Positions 35,081 through 46,966 are shown, counted from the first letter of the stretch. The stretch: DNA of 64,000 bases from Rahnella variigena (GCF_003610915.1 NZ_NSDJ01000001.1:2294001-2358000); one strand, 5' to 3'. The notes: a model not told the origin generated them from the letters alone. A program made the numbers and translations.

Positions 35081-38000
35081 TTACTCTGCTGGCATCTCCG
35101 GCTTAGTGGCAGGAGCCGTGGCAGTAGTTACTGCAGCATGGCCACCGGCAGAACCTTTGCCATCAAAGTTGAACTCAGGGCGAACCCAGTCACTTTTACG
35201 CGCGGGTTCAGGCACATAGCTAGGTGCTGGTGCTTTCGTCATAGGCGCTGTCGCGAAATGCTTGAAGCGAGGTGCAACAACCGCAGCTTCAGTCACTGCC
35301 GGAGCTTGCGCAACGGGGGCAGCCTCCACGGCAGGTTTTACTTCCGCAACCGGTTCTGCTTTCTCTTCCACTTTCACTTCAGGTTCAGCGACTGGCGCAG
35401 GTGCCTGAAGTTCAGGTTCAGCAAGCACGGCTGTCGGTTCAACGACGGCTGGCTCGTGCGCTTCAGGTGCCACTTCGACAACAGGCGTTTCTTCAACAGG
35501 TTCAGCTGTTGCAGGTTCAACCAATACAGGTTCGTCAGCAACAGGCTGTGCTGCTTCTGCAGGGGCAGCATCTGTAGCTGCTTCTTGCTGAGTAGCGTCA
35601 ACCACTGTTTCTGACTGAGCTACTGGCTGAGGTGCAACCGCTGCAGTTTCAGAAATGACCGGCGTATTCGCCTGGGCAATCTCAACTTGCTGAGTCAGTA
35701 CTTCAGGTGCTTCTGTTTCAGTGTTCTGCTGCTCATGGGACTGATATTCAGAAGACTGATATTCAGAAGATTGAGCCACCGGATAGGTGATCCAAACCTT
35801 GCCAGACGCCATTTCCGGAGAAACGAACGCACCTGCCATTGGCATTGGCGACTGAGTCGGGTAACGCTCGTCACGGTAACGACGACGACGCTGTCCGCTG
35901 ACACGCAGGTGACGCGGAGAACGACGTGAACGACGCGGCATTCCATTTTCACGGGCGTTGTCATTCTGATTATCTTCGTTGTCTGCTGCGTTTGCTGGTT
36001 CTGCATCAGAAGATTCTTGCGTAACCACGGCTGGCGCTGGTGCTGCCGGACGAGTGCCGGTGATCAGCAACTGAGCCGCAGCTTCTTCTTCGTGATCAAC
36101 TTCTTCAGATTCGAAGCGGATTTTCTGATTCAGCTGGCGACGCTGACGGCGCTGTGCTGGCTGACGATCTTCCTGTTCAGTTTCATCAGTAACAACCGGT
36201 GCGACAACAACTTGCTCAACAGCAACCGCATCCTGAATTTTCTCTTCAGTTTGTGGTTTACGTTTGTCTTCAGAACGGCGACGCGAACGCTCACGACGAG
36301 GTTGTTGCTGCTGTTCTTCGCGAGCAGCAGTTTCCACTTCTTCGTTACGTGTTTCAGTAACAACCGGTTCCTGGTTACGACGGCCACGACGCTGATCGTC
36401 ACGTTGTTCGCGATTATTTTCGCGGTTATCACGGCCTTCGCCACGATTATCACGATTGTTGTCACGACCTTCGCCACGCTCACCACGATTACCGCGGTCA
36501 TTGCGCTCGCCACGTTCACCGTTACGCTCACGGCGTCCGCCCTGACGACGCTGGTTGCGGCGTTCGTTATTACGACGGTTTTCGGTTTCAGTTGCTTCCG
36601 TAGTCTCTTTTGGTGCTTCAACAGGTTTAACTTCCTGTTGTGGCTCCGGTGCGAACAAGCTCTTCAACCCGCTTAGCAGACGGCTGACAAAACCGGATTT
36701 TTCAACAACAGGGGCTGCCGGAGCATTCACTGTGGCTGTTCTGGTTTTGACAGGTTCTTCAGTCACAGTAGCCTGCTCGAAGCTGGAAGGAGGTGCTTCG
36801 CTTTGCAGCGCGAATGCAGCCAGTGCCGGTTGCTCAGGACGACGACGTTCAGCCGGCAACTCTTCAGAAGGTTGCAGCATTTCTGCTTCGTGGATCTGAG
36901 GCAGCAAGTAGCTCAGTGCAGAGATTTCTTCACCTTTACGTACACGCAGAACGTGGTAGTGCGGAGTTTGCATCTGATCGTTAGGTACGATCACTGCACG
37001 CACGCCACCCTGACGTTTTTCGATGGCATTCACCGATTCACGTTTTTCGTTCAGCAGGTAAGAAGCAATTGGCACCGGAACGATGGCATGCACTTCTTTG
37101 GTGTTTTCTTTCAGCGCTTCTTCTTCAATCAGACGCAGAATCGACAGTGACAGAGATTCGTTGTCACGGACGGTACCGGTACCTGCACAACGCGGGCAGA
37201 TATGGTGCGTTGATTCACCCAGTGACGGGCTCAGACGCTGACGGGACATTTCCAGTAAGCCGAAACGGGAAATACGACCAATCTGGATGCGGGCGCGGTC
37301 CTGACGAACGGCGTCACGCAAACGGTTTTCTACTTCGCGCTGATGGCGAACTGGCGTCATATCGATGAAGTCGATAACGATCAGGCCACCCAGGTCACGC
37401 AGGCGTAACTGGCGGGCAATTTCGTCTGCCGCTTCAAGGTTAGTGTTGAATGCTGTTTCTTCGATATCGCCGCCGCGGGTTGCACGCGCGGAGTTGATGT
37501 CGATAGCGGTCAACGCTTCAGTGCTGTCGATAACAATTGAACCGCCGGAAGGCAGACGGACTTCACGCTGGAAAGCGGATTCGATTTGCGATTCGATCTG
37601 GTAGTGACTGAACAGCGGAATTTCACCGACGTACGGTTTAATTTTGCTGCTGAAATCAGGACGGCCCAGAGCGGCGATATGCTCTTTTGCCAGGTCGAGG
37701 ATTTTCGGGTTATCGATAAGGATTTCGCCGATATCCGGACGCAGATAGTCACGGAATGCACGAACGATAACGTTACTTTCCTGATGGATCAGGAATGGGG
37801 CAGGGCGGCCTTCAGCAGCTTTCTTGATTGCATCCCAATGTTTGAGACGGAAAGTCAGGTCCCATTGCAGGGCTTCTGCGGATTTGCCGACACCGGCCGT
37901 ACGCACAATAAGACCCATGCCATCAGGCAGTTGCAGAGAAGACAGCGCTTCTTTCAGCTCAGTACGGTCATCACCTTCAATACGGCGGGAAATTCCCCCA

Positions 38001-38407
38001 GCGCGTGGATTGTTAGGCATCAGAACCAGATAGCTACCGGCCAGACTGATAAACGTCGTCAGTGCTGCGCCTTTATTTCCACGTTCTTCTTTATCAACCT
38101 GAACGATAACTTCCTGACCTTCGCGCAACACATCTTTGATGTTTGGGCGGCCGTGGGAAGAATAGTTGCTAGGGAAATATTCACGGGAAATTTCTTTCAG
38201 AGGGAGGAAACCGTGTCGTTCTGCGCCGTAATCTACGAATGCCGCTTCCAGACTAGGTTCAATGCGGGTGATTTTACCTTTGTAAATGTTCGCTTTTTTC
38301 TGCTCATGGCCCGGACTTTCAATATCCAAATCATACAGCCGCTGTCCATCTACAAGGGCAACGCGCAACTCTTCTTGCTGAGTCGCGTTAATCAACATTC
38401 TTTTCAT
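35081..38407 (-). CDS. rne: RNase E
   Basis: 1108 residues, longer than E. coli RNase E (1061). The catalytic half has the S1 domain ([18 protein letters not shown]), the 5'-sensor and DNase I-like domain with [22 protein letters not shown] and the catalytic Asp pair ([13 protein letters not shown]), and the zinc-link CPRCAGTG near residue 405. The C-terminal half is unstructured: an amphipathic membrane anchor ([15 protein letters not shown], near residue 575), a long Arg-rich RNA-binding stretch ([29 protein letters not shown]), a second Arg block ([11 protein letters not shown]), then an acidic Pro/Ala/Glu/Val-rich tail. It is the scaffold of the RNA degradosome and controls its own mRNA through the leader. 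Confidence 0.97.
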   Translation of the reverse strand: MKRMLINATQQEELRVALVDGQRLYDLDIESPGHEQKKANIYKGKITRIEPSLEAAFVDYGAERHGFLPLKEISREYFPSNYSSHGRPNIKDVLREGQEVIVQVDKEERGNKGAALTTFISLAGSYLVLMPNNPRAGGISRRIEGDDRTELKEALSSLQLPDGMGLIVRTAGVGKSAEALQWDLTFRLKHWDAIKKAAEGRPAPFLIHQESNVIVRAFRDYLRPDIGEILIDNPKILDLAKEHIAALGRPDFSSKIKPYVGEIPLFSHYQIESQIESAFQREVRLPSGGSIVIDSTEALTAIDINSARATRGGDIEETAFNTNLEAADEIARQLRLRDLGGLIVIDFIDMTPVRHQREVENRLRDAVRQDRARIQIGRISRFGLLEMSRQRLSPSLGESTHHICPRCAGTGTVRDNESLSLSILRLIEEEALKENTKEVHAIVPVPIASYLLNEKRESVNAIEKRQGGVRAVIVPNDQMQTPHYHVLRVRKGEEISALSYLLPQIHEAEMLQPSEELPAERRRPEQPALAAFALQSEAPPSSFEQATVTEEPVKTRTATVNAPAAPVVEKSGFVSRLLSGLKSLFAPEPQQEVKPVEAPKETTEATETENRRNNERRNQRRQGGRRERNGERGERNDRGNRGERGEGRDNNRDNRGEGRDNRENNREQRDDQRRGRRNQEPVVTETRNEEVETAAREEQQQQPRRERSRRRSEDKRKPQTEEKIQDAVAVEQVVVAPVVTDETEQEDRQPAQRRQRRQLNQKIRFESEEVDHEEEAAAQLLITGTRPAAPAPAVVTQESSDAEPANAADNEDNQNDNARENGMPRRSRRSPRHLRVSGQRRRRYRDERYPTQSPMPMAGAFVSPEMASGKVWITYPVAQSSEYQSSEYQSHEQQNTETEAPEVLTQQVEIAQANTPVISETAAVAPQPVAQSETVVDATQQEAATDAAPAEAAQPVADEPVLVEPATAEPVEETPVVEVAPEAHEPAVVEPTAVLAEPELQAPAPVAEPEVKVEEKAEPVAEVKPAVEAAPVAQAPAVTEAAVVAPRFKHFATAPMTKAPAPSYVPEPARKSDWVRPEFNFDGKGSAGGHAAVTTATAPATKPEMPAE

Positions 38408-38740
38408 CGTAACTTACTCATTATTATTCCATTATTGACAGAGCTGCGGGCAAAATGACCTCATGACCGGGTAAACCGTTGGCCCCGAGTCTTCTCGCAA
38501 ATCGTCAACCTCACGGTTGTCGCTTGCATAGGGGCGCATTATTTCGGTAAGTCTGCTTTTGCTGTATTAAAGACACCAGCGTTATGAAAGCAGCACTTTT
38601 ATTAGGGGAATAGCTTCTGAATTTAGGTTAACAGATCTCATTCCGTATGCCGGCCAAGCTGCAACCCGCAGCCCGCTAATTGCTTGATTTCACATTACGT
38701 CTTACGCCATTGCTGCGTTTTTGCGCGATCAGGCAAATCT
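38408..38740 (-). promoter_or_regulatory. rne 5' untranslated leader (autoregulatory element)
   Basis: The stretch directly before rne matches the conserved enterobacterial rne leader as I know it: reading the minus strand, CGACAACC-GTGA-GGTTG, then a G-rich CTCGGGGCC block and the start-proximal segment GAATAATAATGAGTAAG before ATGAAAAG. In E. coli this leader of about 360 bases folds into hairpins that recruit RNase E to its own mRNA. The 5' boundary is approximate. Confidence 0.72.
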
Positions 38741-39007
38741 ATAATTCCTGCGTTTTCCCTAACTTAAGAGAAACAACGCCGAAAGTAGTTTCATTATTCC
38801 ATTGCAGGCACTGTGATAGCAAGGTGACTTTTCCCATGCGGGTAAGATATTTACCTCAATGAGAGATGTGCCGCATTGTCTGAACTTTCGCTTTCTGTAA
38901 AAACAAGGGGTATAGAAGGGTTTTCCTCGGCAGTTACTGGTAAAGTAAGAGTTAAGCACATAAAAATCAGTGGCGCGAACCGTGCCGGATATTTAGAATC
39001 GCGAGCC
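38741..39007. other. Region between the rne leader and rluC
   Basis: No supported gene. It holds the divergent rne and rluC promoters. A frame in phase with rluC is open from 38876, but E. coli RluC starts at the position of the ATG at 39008 and the upstream part shows no coding character. Confidence 0.5.
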
Positions 39008-39970
39008 ATGAAAACTGAGAATCCAACTGTACAATTAATCCCCATCTCCGAAGACGAAGCCGGTCAGCGCATCGACAACTTCTTACTTAAAATCCTTAAG
39101 GGCGTGCCGAAGAGCATGATCTATCGCATCGTGCGTAAAGGTGAGGTGCGGGTTAATAAGAAAAGAATTAAGCCTGAATACAAATTACTTGCCGGTGATG
39201 AAGTGCGTGTCCCGCCGGTTCGCGTGGCAGAGCGTGATGAAGCGCCGGTTTCTGCGAAGCTGGATAAAGTCGCGGCTTTAGCAGATTGCATCTTATATGA
39301 AGACGACCATTTACTGATCCTGAACAAACCTTCCGGTACTGCCGTCCACGGTGGCAGCGGTCTGAGCTTTGGCGTGATCGAAGGTCTGCGAGCCCTGCGT
39401 CCGGAAGCGCGCTTCCTTGAACTGGTTCACCGTCTTGACCGTGATACTTCCGGCGTTTTGCTGGTCGCCAAGAAGCGTTCCGCCCTGAGATCACTGCATG
39501 AGCAATTGCGCGTTAAAAGTATGCAGAAGGATTACCTGGCGCTGGTGCGCGGTGAATGGCCTTCGCATTGCAAAGTGGTGCAGGCTCCGCTGCTGAAAAA
39601 TATCCTGCAAAGCGGTGAGCGTGTTGTCAGGGTGAATGCGGAAGGAAAACCTTCTGAAACACGTTTCAAAATTGAAGAGCGCTATGAATTTGCAACGCTG
39701 GTGAAAGCCAGCCCGGTGACAGGCAGAACGCACCAGATCCGTGTTCATGCGCTGCACGCTGGTCATCCGATTGCTTTTGATGATCGTTATGGTGAGCGTG
39801 ACTTCGATGCAAAACTGTCAGGAACGGGTCTGAACCGTCTTTTCCTGCATGCGGCTGCGCTACGTTTTGAACATCCGGCTAGCGGTGAAACCATGCGCAT
39901 TGAGGCTCCTATGGATGCCAAACTGCGTAACTGCCTGAAAATTTTACGCGGTAAAGTAACCGCTCGTTAA
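39008..39970 (+). CDS. rluC: RluC, 23S rRNA pseudouridine(955/2504/2580) synthase
   Basis: 320 residues from the ATG at 39008, aligned with the E. coli start MKTE-P-V. An N-terminal S4 RNA-binding domain ([29 protein letters not shown]) is followed by the RluA-type catalytic domain with the Asp in [19 protein letters not shown], and later [11 protein letters not shown]. It makes three pseudouridines in 23S rRNA. There is no strong ribosome-binding site (GCGAGCC before the ATG). A terminator follows the gene. Confidence 0.96.
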   Translation: MKTENPTVQLIPISEDEAGQRIDNFLLKILKGVPKSMIYRIVRKGEVRVNKKRIKPEYKLLAGDEVRVPPVRVAERDEAPVSAKLDKVAALADCILYEDDHLLILNKPSGTAVHGGSGLSFGVIEGLRALRPEARFLELVHRLDRDTSGVLLVAKKRSALRSLHEQLRVKSMQKDYLALVRGEWPSHCKVVQAPLLKNILQSGERVVRVNAEGKPSETRFKIEERYEFATLVKASPVTGRTHQIRVHALHAGHPIAFDDRYGERDFDAKLSGTGLNRLFLHAAALRFEHPASGETMRIEAPMDAKLRNCLKILRGKVTAR

Positions 39971-39987
39971 AAAGATCAGCTTATATA

Positions 39988-40013
39988 GAGGCGCACTGGC
40001 TGCGCCTTTTTTA
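39988..40013 (+). terminator. Terminator of rluC
   Basis: GGCGCA, loop CTGGC, TGCGCC followed by TTTTTTA. The convergent yceF stops 11 bp further on. Confidence 0.85.
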
Positions 40014-40023
40014 TGCCTCTCAA

Positions 40024-40620
40024 TTAACGGCTTTCAAGTAACGGATTGATGCCGTGTTCGCGCAGTAAGGAGAGCAGGGCAATAAGTGGCAGCCCGATTA
40101 GCGTGTTTGGGTCGCGCCCCGTCAGACTGTCGAAAAGCGTAATCCCCAAACCTTCGCATTTAAAGCTACCCGCGCAGTCGTACGGCTCTTCGCGATGTAA
40201 ATATCCGGTAATTTCTTCATCGGTCAATGGCCGAAAGGTGACGTCAAACGTTTCGCATAACGTCTGCGCTGTTTTTGCATCGCTGTTATAGAGACTCAGG
40301 CCGGTATAGAACGTAACCACTTTGCCGCTGGCTGCCCGTAACTGACGGAATGCATTATCGAAAGTGTGCGGTTTTCCGGTGATTTTTCCATCGATAAAGC
40401 AAACCTGATCGGAGCCAATGATCAGATGATGCGGGTAAGCAGTGGCGAGCGCGTCAGCTTTGGATTGTGCCAGCCGCTGCACCAGTTCTGCCGGATTTTC
40501 ATCGGGAAAAGGGGTTTCATCAATATCGGGTGAAGCGCAGGTAAATTTCAGCCCGGTTTTCTCCAGCAAGGCTTTCCGGTAGACCGAGGTCGAGGCTAAA
40601 AGTAAATCTGGTGCAGACAT
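40024..40620 (-). CDS. yceF: YceF, Maf-type nucleotide pyrophosphatase
   Basis: 198 residues from the ATG at 40620 ([11 protein letters not shown]); an ATG two codons earlier is possible. Maf-family motifs are [13 protein letters not shown] near the start, DETP, the GSDQVC strand and [10 protein letters not shown]. coli YceF hydrolyses 7-methyl-GTP, probably a housecleaning role against modified nucleotides. Divergent from yceD, convergent with rluC, as in E. coli. Confidence 0.94.
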   Translation of the reverse strand: MSAPDLLLASTSVYRKALLEKTGLKFTCASPDIDETPFPDENPAELVQRLAQSKADALATAYPHHLIIGSDQVCFIDGKITGKPHTFDNAFRQLRAASGKVVTFYTGLSLYNSDAKTAQTLCETFDVTFRPLTDEEITGYLHREEPYDCAGSFKCEGLGITLFDSLTGRDPNTLIGLPLIALLSLLREHGINPLLESR

Positions 40621-40768
40621 AATCATAATTTTTTTTCACAAAGCGTAGCGTTATTGAATCACACATTTTAAACTGTCGTCCGCTGCGGAAGCGAATATTG
40701 GTGAAAGGTGCGGTTTTGAGGCCTTTTTCTTTGACTCTCTGTCGTTACAAAGTTAATATGCGCGCCCT

Positions 40769-41293
40769 ATGCAAAAAGTAAAATTACCCCTGACCCTTGA
40801 TGCGGTCCGCACTGCCCAGAAGCGTTTAGACTATACAGGTGTCTATACTGCAGATCAGGTTACGCGTGTTGCCCAATCAGTGGTCAGTGTGGATTCTGAT
40901 ATACAAACCTCATTGTCGTTTAATATCGACAATCAGCGCCTGGCTGTGATTACCGGCCACTCCGATGTTGCTGTGACTCTGGAATGCCAGAGATGCGGTA
41001 AGACGTTTGAACATCAGGTTCACACAACATATTGTTTTAGCCCTGTCCAGAATGATGAACAGGCTGAGGCATTACCGGAAGCGTACGAGCCTATCGAAGT
41101 CGATGATTTTGGCGAAGTCGATTTGCTGGCAATGATTGAAGACGAAATTATTCTTTCACTGCCTGTCGTTCCGGTACATGAATCTGAACACTGTGAAGTG
41201 TCCGACGCGGACATGGTATTTGGCAAACTGCCTGAAGAGGCGGAGAAACCTAATCCATTTGCCGTATTAGCGAGTTTAAAGAAAAGTACTTAA
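40769..41293 (+). CDS. yceD: YceD (DUF177), 23S rRNA accumulation protein
   Basis: 174 residues, as in E. coli (173). Start [25 protein letters not shown], a zinc-finger-like [14 protein letters not shown], an acidic middle ([29 protein letters not shown] split by short loops) and the C-terminal [10 protein letters not shown]. In bacteria and chloroplasts the family is needed for 23S rRNA processing or accumulation. Heads the yceD-rpmF-plsX-fabHDG gene string; 12 bp separate it from rpmF. Confidence 0.95.
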   Translation: MQKVKLPLTLDAVRTAQKRLDYTGVYTADQVTRVAQSVVSVDSDIQTSLSFNIDNQRLAVITGHSDVAVTLECQRCGKTFEHQVHTTYCFSPVQNDEQAEALPEAYEPIEVDDFGEVDLLAMIEDEIILSLPVVPVHESEHCEVSDADMVFGKLPEEAEKPNPFAVLASLKKST

Positions 41294-41473
<180 letters not shown>

Positions 41474-41521
41474 TAATTGCCTGCAACTTATTCACGTGAT
41501 AAGTGCTGGCAAGGCGATACC

Positions 41522-42556
41522 TTGACTCGTCTAACCATCGCGTTAGATGTAATGGGCGGAGATTTCGGTCCTTCCGTCACAGTGCCTGCTTCATTGCAGG
41601 CACTGATCTCTAATTCTGAATTAGATCTTCTTCTGGTCGGCGATCCCGACGCAATCACACCTTTCTTAGCCAAAGCCGATCCTTCTTTAACAGAACGAAT
41701 TCGGATAATTCCTGCTGAATCAGTTATAGCCAGCGACATGCGCGCGTCGCAAGCTATACGTGCCAGTAAAGGAAGCTCAATGCGTGTGGCGTTGGAACTG
41801 ATCAAAAGCGGAGATGCACAAGCGTGTGTCAGTGCCGGGAATACCGGCGCTCTGATGGGATTAGCCAAAATGGTGGTCAAGCCACTGGATGGCATTGAGC
41901 GCCCGGCGCTGATGAGCGTCCTGCCCAATCAGCAACGTAGTAAAACTGTGGTGCTGGATTTGGGGGCGAACGTTGAGTGTGACAGCACAATGTTGGTCCA
42001 GTTTGCCGTGATGGGTGCAGTAATGGCGGAGCAGGTGGTGGGTATCAGTAACCCCCGCGTCGCCTTACTCAATATCGGTGAAGAGGAAAGCAAAGGGCTG
42101 GATAATATCCGCGAAGCCGCCGCTATTTTAAAAAATACCGCACTAATCAACTATATCGGCTATCTTGAAGGCAATGACCTTCTGACCGGTAAGACAGATG
42201 TGATGGTGTGTGACGGCTTCGTGGGCAATGTTACGCTCAAGACCATGGAAGGCGTAATAAGGATGTTTTTGTCACTGTTAAAATCCTCCGGTGAGGGTGG
42301 CAAGAAAGCCTGGTGGTTGAAATGGTTGGGACGGATAGTCCAGAAGAAGTTGCTAAAGCGTTTTAGCCACCTCAACCCCGACCAGTATAATGGCGCATGT
42401 TTGTTAGGATTACGGGGCATCGTTATTAAAAGCCACGGTGGAGCAAACCAGCGTGCGTTTGCTGTTGCTATCGAACAGGCTGTGCAGGCGGTGCAGCGGC
42501 AGGTCCCTCAGCGGATTGCCGCGCGCCTTGAAGCTGTATTACCCAAGAGTGACTGA
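41522..42556 (+). CDS. plsX: PlsX, phosphate acyltransferase
   Basis: 344 residues from the TTG at 41522, which matches the E. coli start [26 protein letters not shown] precedes it. A frame opening at 41477 has no support. Signature blocks: [47 protein letters not shown]. It converts acyl-ACP to acyl-phosphate for phospholipid synthesis at the inner membrane. It lies 48 bp after rpmF and 6 bp before fabH. Confidence 0.96.
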   Translation: MTRLTIALDVMGGDFGPSVTVPASLQALISNSELDLLLVGDPDAITPFLAKADPSLTERIRIIPAESVIASDMRASQAIRASKGSSMRVALELIKSGDAQACVSAGNTGALMGLAKMVVKPLDGIERPALMSVLPNQQRSKTVVLDLGANVECDSTMLVQFAVMGAVMAEQVVGISNPRVALLNIGEEESKGLDNIREAAAILKNTALINYIGYLEGNDLLTGKTDVMVCDGFVGNVTLKTMEGVIRMFLSLLKSSGEGGKKAWWLKWLGRIVQKKLLKRFSHLNPDQYNGACLLGLRGIVIKSHGGANQRAFAVAIEQAVQAVQRQVPQRIAARLEAVLPKSD

Positions 42557-42562
42557 TCGTAC

Positions 42563-43516
42563 ATGTATACAAAAATTCTCGGTACGGGGAGCTATTTGCC
42601 CGTGCAAGTTCGGACTAATGCCGACTTAGAAAAAATGGTGGATACCTCCGACGAGTGGATTGTCACCCGCACAGGTATTCGTGAACGTCGTATCGCTGCA
42701 CCGGATGAGACTGTGGCCACAATGGGCCTGCACGCAGCAGAAAAAGCACTTGAAATGGCTGGCGTCAGCGCAAGCGACGTGGGTTTGATCATTGTTGCAA
42801 CAACCTCATCTTCACATGCATTCCCGAGTTCAGCCTGCCAGGTGCAGAACATGCTGGGCATCAAGGATTCTGCAGCATTCGATCTGGCCGCCGCTTGTGC
42901 AGGTTTTACATACGCACTGAGCGTTGCCGATCAATACATCAAAAACGGTGCAGTGAAATATGCACTGGTGATCGGCTCTGATGTGTTGTCGCGTAAACTC
43001 GATCCTGAAGATCGCGGTACGGTTATTCTGTTCGGTGATGGCGCGGGCGCGGTATTGCTGGGCGCATCAGAAGAGCAGGGCATCATTTCTACGCATATGC
43101 ATGCCGATGGTCATTATGGCAACCTGCTGACGCTGGCCTACCCAAGCCAGACAGAGCCGGAAAAACCTGCTTATGTCACCATGGCGGGTAATGAAGTCTT
43201 CAAAGTCGCTGTGACTGAACTGGCGCACATTGTTGATGAAACACTGACCGCAAATAATCTCGACCGTACTGCACTCGACTGGCTGGTTCCGCATCAGGCG
43301 AACCTGCGCATTATCAGTGCGACAGCGAAAAAGCTGGGTATGGGAATGGACAAAGTCGTGGTTACGCTCGATCGTCATGGCAATACCTCTGCGGCCTCTG
43401 TGCCTGCAGCATTTGACGAAGCAGTGCGTGACGGCAGAATTCAGCGCGGGCAATTAGTGTTGCTCGAAGCATTTGGCGGTGGCTTTACCTGGGGCTCGGC
43501 GCTGGTACGTTTTTGA
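42563..43516 (+). CDS. fabH: FabH, beta-ketoacyl-ACP synthase III
   Basis: 317 residues, as in E. coli. Catalytic triad visible: Cys in [13 protein letters not shown], His in [10 protein letters not shown], Asn in RHGNTSAAS. It starts fatty-acid synthesis by condensing acetyl-CoA with malonyl-ACP. Six bp after plsX and 18 bp before fabD, in one operon. Confidence 0.98.
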   Translation: MYTKILGTGSYLPVQVRTNADLEKMVDTSDEWIVTRTGIRERRIAAPDETVATMGLHAAEKALEMAGVSASDVGLIIVATTSSSHAFPSSACQVQNMLGIKDSAAFDLAAACAGFTYALSVADQYIKNGAVKYALVIGSDVLSRKLDPEDRGTVILFGDGAGAVLLGASEEQGIISTHMHADGHYGNLLTLAYPSQTEPEKPAYVTMAGNEVFKVAVTELAHIVDETLTANNLDRTALDWLVPHQANLRIISATAKKLGMGMDKVVVTLDRHGNTSAASVPAAFDEAVRDGRIQRGQLVLLEAFGGGFTWGSALVRF

Positions 43517-43534
43517 TTTAACAGGATGATAAAA

Positions 43535-44464
43535 ATGACAAAAATTGCAGTTGTTTTCCCTGGTCAGGGTTCTCAGACGCTCGGTATGCTGGCTGATCTA
43601 GCCGCTGCGCATCCGGTGGTTGAAGAAACATTTGCCGAAGCTTCTTCGGCGCTGGGATATGATTTATGGCAGCTGGTGCAACAGGGGCCTGCTGAAGAAC
43701 TGAATAAAACCTGGCAGACACAGCCTGCGTTGCTGGCCGCTTCCGTCGCTATCTGGCGTGTATGGCAGCAGCAGAACGGCGCTCAGCCTGTTCTGATGGC
43801 GGGTCATAGCCTGGGTGAATACTCTGCTCTGGTTTGTGCCGGTGTGCTGGATTTCAAACAGGCGATTTCACTGGTTGAACTGCGCGGCAAACTGATGCAG
43901 GAAGCGGTTCCGGCGGGTACTGGCGCGATGTACGCTATTATCGGTCTGGACAACGCCGCGATTGCCAAAGCCTGTGAAGAGTCAGCTCAGGGTCAGGTTG
44001 TCTCTCCGGTTAACTTTAACTCGCCAGGTCAGGTTGTGATCGCGGGTAACAAAGAAGCGGTAGAACGCGCCGGTGCGGCCTGTAAAGAAGCAGGTGCAAA
44101 ACGCGCTCTGCCACTGCCAGTCAGCGTGCCATCGCATTGTGCTCTGATGAAGCCTGCTGCGGATAAACTTGCCGTTGCACTTGAAAATGTCACATTCAGC
44201 GCACCTCAGTATTCCGTGGTGAACAACGTTGATGTGAAAATTGAAACGTCTCCTGAAGCCATCCGCAGTGCGCTGGTACGCCAGCTGTACAGCCCGGTGC
44301 GCTGGACTGAGTCTGTCGAATTTATGGCAGCACAGGGCGTTGAGCAGCTTTTAGAAGTGGGGCCGGGTAAAGTGTTGACCGGTCTGACAAAACGTATTGT
44401 TGACACCCTGACGGCGTCCGCTGTGAATGACACGGCAAGCCTGGCAGCGGCGTTAGAGCAGTAA
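43535..44464 (+). CDS. fabD: FabD, malonyl-CoA:ACP transacylase
   Basis: 309 residues from the ATG at 43535, equal to E. coli; the ATG at 43526 overlaps the ribosome-binding site AGGA. The nucleophile is the Ser in GHSLGEYSA (near residue 92), and the His lies in VPSHCALMKPA. It loads malonyl groups onto acyl carrier protein. Part of the plsX-fabHDG operon. Confidence 0.97.
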   Translation: MTKIAVVFPGQGSQTLGMLADLAAAHPVVEETFAEASSALGYDLWQLVQQGPAEELNKTWQTQPALLAASVAIWRVWQQQNGAQPVLMAGHSLGEYSALVCAGVLDFKQAISLVELRGKLMQEAVPAGTGAMYAIIGLDNAAIAKACEESAQGQVVSPVNFNSPGQVVIAGNKEAVERAGAACKEAGAKRALPLPVSVPSHCALMKPAADKLAVALENVTFSAPQYSVVNNVDVKIETSPEAIRSALVRQLYSPVRWTESVEFMAAQGVEQLLEVGPGKVLTGLTKRIVDTLTASAVNDTASLAAALEQ

Positions 44465-44477
44465 TAAGAGGATGAGT

Positions 44478-45212
44478 ATGACCTTCGAAGGCAAAATTGC
44501 ACTTGTTACTGGTGCCAGTCGTGGTATTGGCCGCGCTATTGCAGAGAAACTGGTAGCAGGCGGCGCGAAAGTGATCGGCACAGCGACCAGCGAGAAAGGT
44601 GCTGAAGCGATCAGCGAATATTTAGGCGAAAATGGCAAAGGTATTATGCTCAATGTGGTTGATTCTGCATCTATTGAGCAAGTATTGGCGACAATTCGAG
44701 CTGAATTTGGCGAAATTGATATTTTAGTTAATAATGCCGGCATTACCCGTGATAACCTTCTCATGCGTATGAAGGATGATGAGTGGCAGGATATCCTGGA
44801 TACGAATCTGACTTCTGTGTTTCGGCTTTCAAAAGCTGTCATGCGAGCTATGATGAAGAAACGGTGTGGACGGATTATTACAATTGGTTCCGTTGTTGGC
44901 ACCATGGGTAACGCAGGGCAGGCGAACTACGCGGCGGCTAAAGCTGGCTTGATTGGTTTTAGTAAGTCTTTGGCACGTGAAGTTGCTTCACGTGGCATTA
45001 CTGTCAACGTCGTCGCTCCCGGCTTTATTGAGACGGATATGACAAGGGCGTTGACAGATGATCAACGCGCAGGCATTTTGTCATCAGTTCCAGCCAACCG
45101 GTTGGGCGATGCCAAAGAAATTGCCAGCGCCGTTGCTTTTTTAGCCTCTGACGAGGCCGGCTATATCACGGGTGAAACATTACATGTCAATGGCGGCATG
45201 TATATGATTTAA
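44478..45212 (+). CDS. fabG: FabG, 3-oxoacyl-ACP reductase
   Basis: 244 residues from the ATG at 44478: AGAGG lies 6 bases upstream and the length equals E. coli FabG; the ATG at 44472 abuts the AGAGG. SDR-type Rossmann start ALVTGASRGIGRAIA, NNAG, and the catalytic Ser (TIGSVVGT) and Tyr/Lys (YAAAKAG). It reduces beta-ketoacyl-ACP with NADPH. Confidence 0.97.
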   Translation: MTFEGKIALVTGASRGIGRAIAEKLVAGGAKVIGTATSEKGAEAISEYLGENGKGIMLNVVDSASIEQVLATIRAEFGEIDILVNNAGITRDNLLMRMKDDEWQDILDTNLTSVFRLSKAVMRAMMKKRCGRIITIGSVVGTMGNAGQANYAAAKAGLIGFSKSLAREVASRGITVNVVAPGFIETDMTRALTDDQRAGILSSVPANRLGDAKEIASAVAFLASDEAGYITGETLHVNGGMYMI

Positions 45213-45365
45213 AAATTACGAAATTATTTGCGTTTTTTGCGGTAAAAACCGCAAAATAGAGCAAATTCGTGGTTTGACCAGCCTGGATTTAGTTGCATCT
45301 TTTTCAACATTTTATACACTACGAAAACCATCGCGAAAGCGAGTTTTGATAGGAAATTTAAGAGT
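45213..45365 (+). promoter_or_regulatory. acpP promoter and leader
   Basis: A 153-bp gap before acpP. TTGCAT (about 45292) and TACACT spaced 16 bp apart, with the overlapping TATACA, make a plausible sigma-70 promoter of the very highly expressed acpP. A hairpin TTTTGCGGT/ACCGCAAAA lies at 45235-45256 but lacks a T tract, so it may only weaken read-through from fabG. Confidence 0.5.
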
Positions 45366-45602
45366 ATGAGCACTATCGAAGAACGCGTTAAGAAAATCAT
45401 CGTTGAACAGCTGGGTGTTAAACAGGAAGAAGTAGTGAATGCTGCATCTTTCGTAGACGACCTTGGCGCTGATTCTCTCGACACCGTTGAGCTGGTTATG
45501 GCTCTGGAAGAAGAGTTTGATACCGAGATCCCTGACGAAGAAGCTGAAAAAATCACTACTGTTCAGGCAGCAATTGATTTTATCAACGCTAGCCAACAGT
45601 AA
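45366..45602 (+). CDS. acpP: Acyl carrier protein
   Basis: 78 residues, nearly identical to E. coli AcpP. The phosphopantetheine Ser is at position 37 of the precursor in [11 protein letters not shown]. Small, acidic, cytoplasmic carrier of growing acyl chains. It has its own promoter and a strong terminator, consistent with high separate expression. Confidence 0.99.
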   Translation: MSTIEERVKKIIVEQLGVKQEEVVNAASFVDDLGADSLDTVELVMALEEEFDTEIPDEEAEKITTVQAAIDFINASQQ

Positions 45603-45627
45603 GCGTACATGCTTTAAGTTTAGATAG

Positions 45628-45658
45628 TTAGGCGGTCATTTGACCGCCTAAGTTTTTT
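45628..45658 (+). terminator. Terminator of acpP
   Basis: TTAGGCGGTCA, loop TT, TGACCGCCTAA then GTTTTTTAT: an 11-pair stem with a T tract. Confidence 0.92.
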
Positions 45659-45703
45659 ATATCCCACGGTATTACTACTTTTTTCCCTCCCTGGAGGACA
45701 CAC

Positions 45704-46945
45704 GTGTCTAAGCGTCGAGTTGTAGTGACTGGACTGGGCATGCTGTCTCCTGTCGGCAATACTGTAGAGTCCACTTGGAACGCTCTCCTTGCCGGTCAGA
45801 GTGGCATCAGCCTGATCGACCATTTTGATACTAGTGCCTATGCAACGCGTTTTGCTGGCTTAGTAAAAGATTTTAACTGTGAAGACTACATCCCGCGCAA
45901 AGATGCCCGCAAGATGGACGCCTTTATTCAGTATGGTATTACTGCCGGTATTCAGGCGATGCAAGACTCCGGGCTTGAAGTGACTGCTGAGAACGCGACA
46001 CGCATTGGTGCGGCGATTGGTTCTGGCATCGGCGGACTTGGTCTGATTGAAGAAAACCATACGTCATTGGTTAACGGCGGACCTCGCAAAATTAGTCCTT
46101 TTTTCGTTCCATCAACCATCGTTAACATGATTGCCGGTCATCTGAGTATCATGTTCGGGTTGCGTGGGCCGAGTATTTCTATTGCTACAGCCTGTACTTC
46201 TGGTGTGCATAATATTGGTCATGCAGCCCGTATCATCGCCTATAACGATGCTGACGTGATGCTGGCAGGCGGCGCAGAAAAAGCCAGCACCCCGCTGGGT
46301 GTCGGTGGTTTCGGTGCAGCACGCGCACTATCCACGCGCAACGATAATCCGCAGGCCGCAAGCCGCCCGTGGGATAAAGATCGTGATGGTTTCGTACTGG
46401 GTGACGGTGCCGGGATTATGGTGCTGGAAGAGTACGAACATGCCCGCAAACGCGGTGCAAAAATTTATGCCGAAATCGTCGGCTTTGGTATGAGCAGCGA
46501 TGCTTACCATATGACCTCTCCACCGGAAGACGGTGCAGGTGCCGCGCTGGCGATGGAAAACGCTTTGCGTGATGCAGGCATTTCTGCGTCGCAAATTGGC
46601 TATATCAACGCGCACGGGACTTCTACCCCGGCGGGTGACAAAGCCGAAGCGCAGGCGGTTAAATCTGTCTTTGGTGCGGATTCTCACAAAGTGCTGGTCA
46701 GTTCAACCAAGTCTATGACCGGCCACCTGTTAGGTGCGGCGGGGGCGGTGGAGTCTATCTTCACTTTACTCGCATTGCGTGATCAGGCCGTTCCACCGAC
46801 CCTGAATCTGGACAATCCAGACGAAGGGTGCGATCTGGACTTTGTGCCGCACGAAGCGCGTCAGGTAAAAGACATGCAATATTCACTGTGCAACTCCTTC
46901 GGATTCGGCGGAACTAACGGTTCCCTGGTATTCCGCAAGATGTGA
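45704..46945 (+). CDS. fabF: FabF, beta-ketoacyl-ACP synthase II
   Basis: 413 residues from a GTG start (GGAGGA about 9 bases upstream), the E. coli length. Catalytic Cys in [14 protein letters not shown] and the two His in [11 protein letters not shown] and [11 protein letters not shown]. It elongates acyl-ACP, with a special role in making cis-vaccenate at low temperature. Separated from acpP by a terminator, so partly independently expressed. Confidence 0.98.
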   Translation: MSKRRVVVTGLGMLSPVGNTVESTWNALLAGQSGISLIDHFDTSAYATRFAGLVKDFNCEDYIPRKDARKMDAFIQYGITAGIQAMQDSGLEVTAENATRIGAAIGSGIGGLGLIEENHTSLVNGGPRKISPFFVPSTIVNMIAGHLSIMFGLRGPSISIATACTSGVHNIGHAARIIAYNDADVMLAGGAEKASTPLGVGGFGAARALSTRNDNPQAASRPWDKDRDGFVLGDGAGIMVLEEYEHARKRGAKIYAEIVGFGMSSDAYHMTSPPEDGAGAALAMENALRDAGISASQIGYINAHGTSTPAGDKAEAQAVKSVFGADSHKVLVSSTKSMTGHLLGAAGAVESIFTLLALRDQAVPPTLNLDNPDEGCDLDFVPHEARQVKDMQYSLCNSFGFGGTNGSLVFRKM

Positions 46946-46966
46946 TTGCGACTGTGTATTATTGAG

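Noticed and set aside
37586..38458. 290-codon plus-strand frame over rne
   Set aside because: Antisense to the highly conserved catalytic half of RNase E and its leader; it is a by-product of the rne codon pattern. The same holds for 36017-36676.
45235..45256. Hairpin TTTTGCGGT/ACCGCAAAA as a fabG terminator
   Set aside because: No T tract follows on the plus strand, so it is not called as a terminator.
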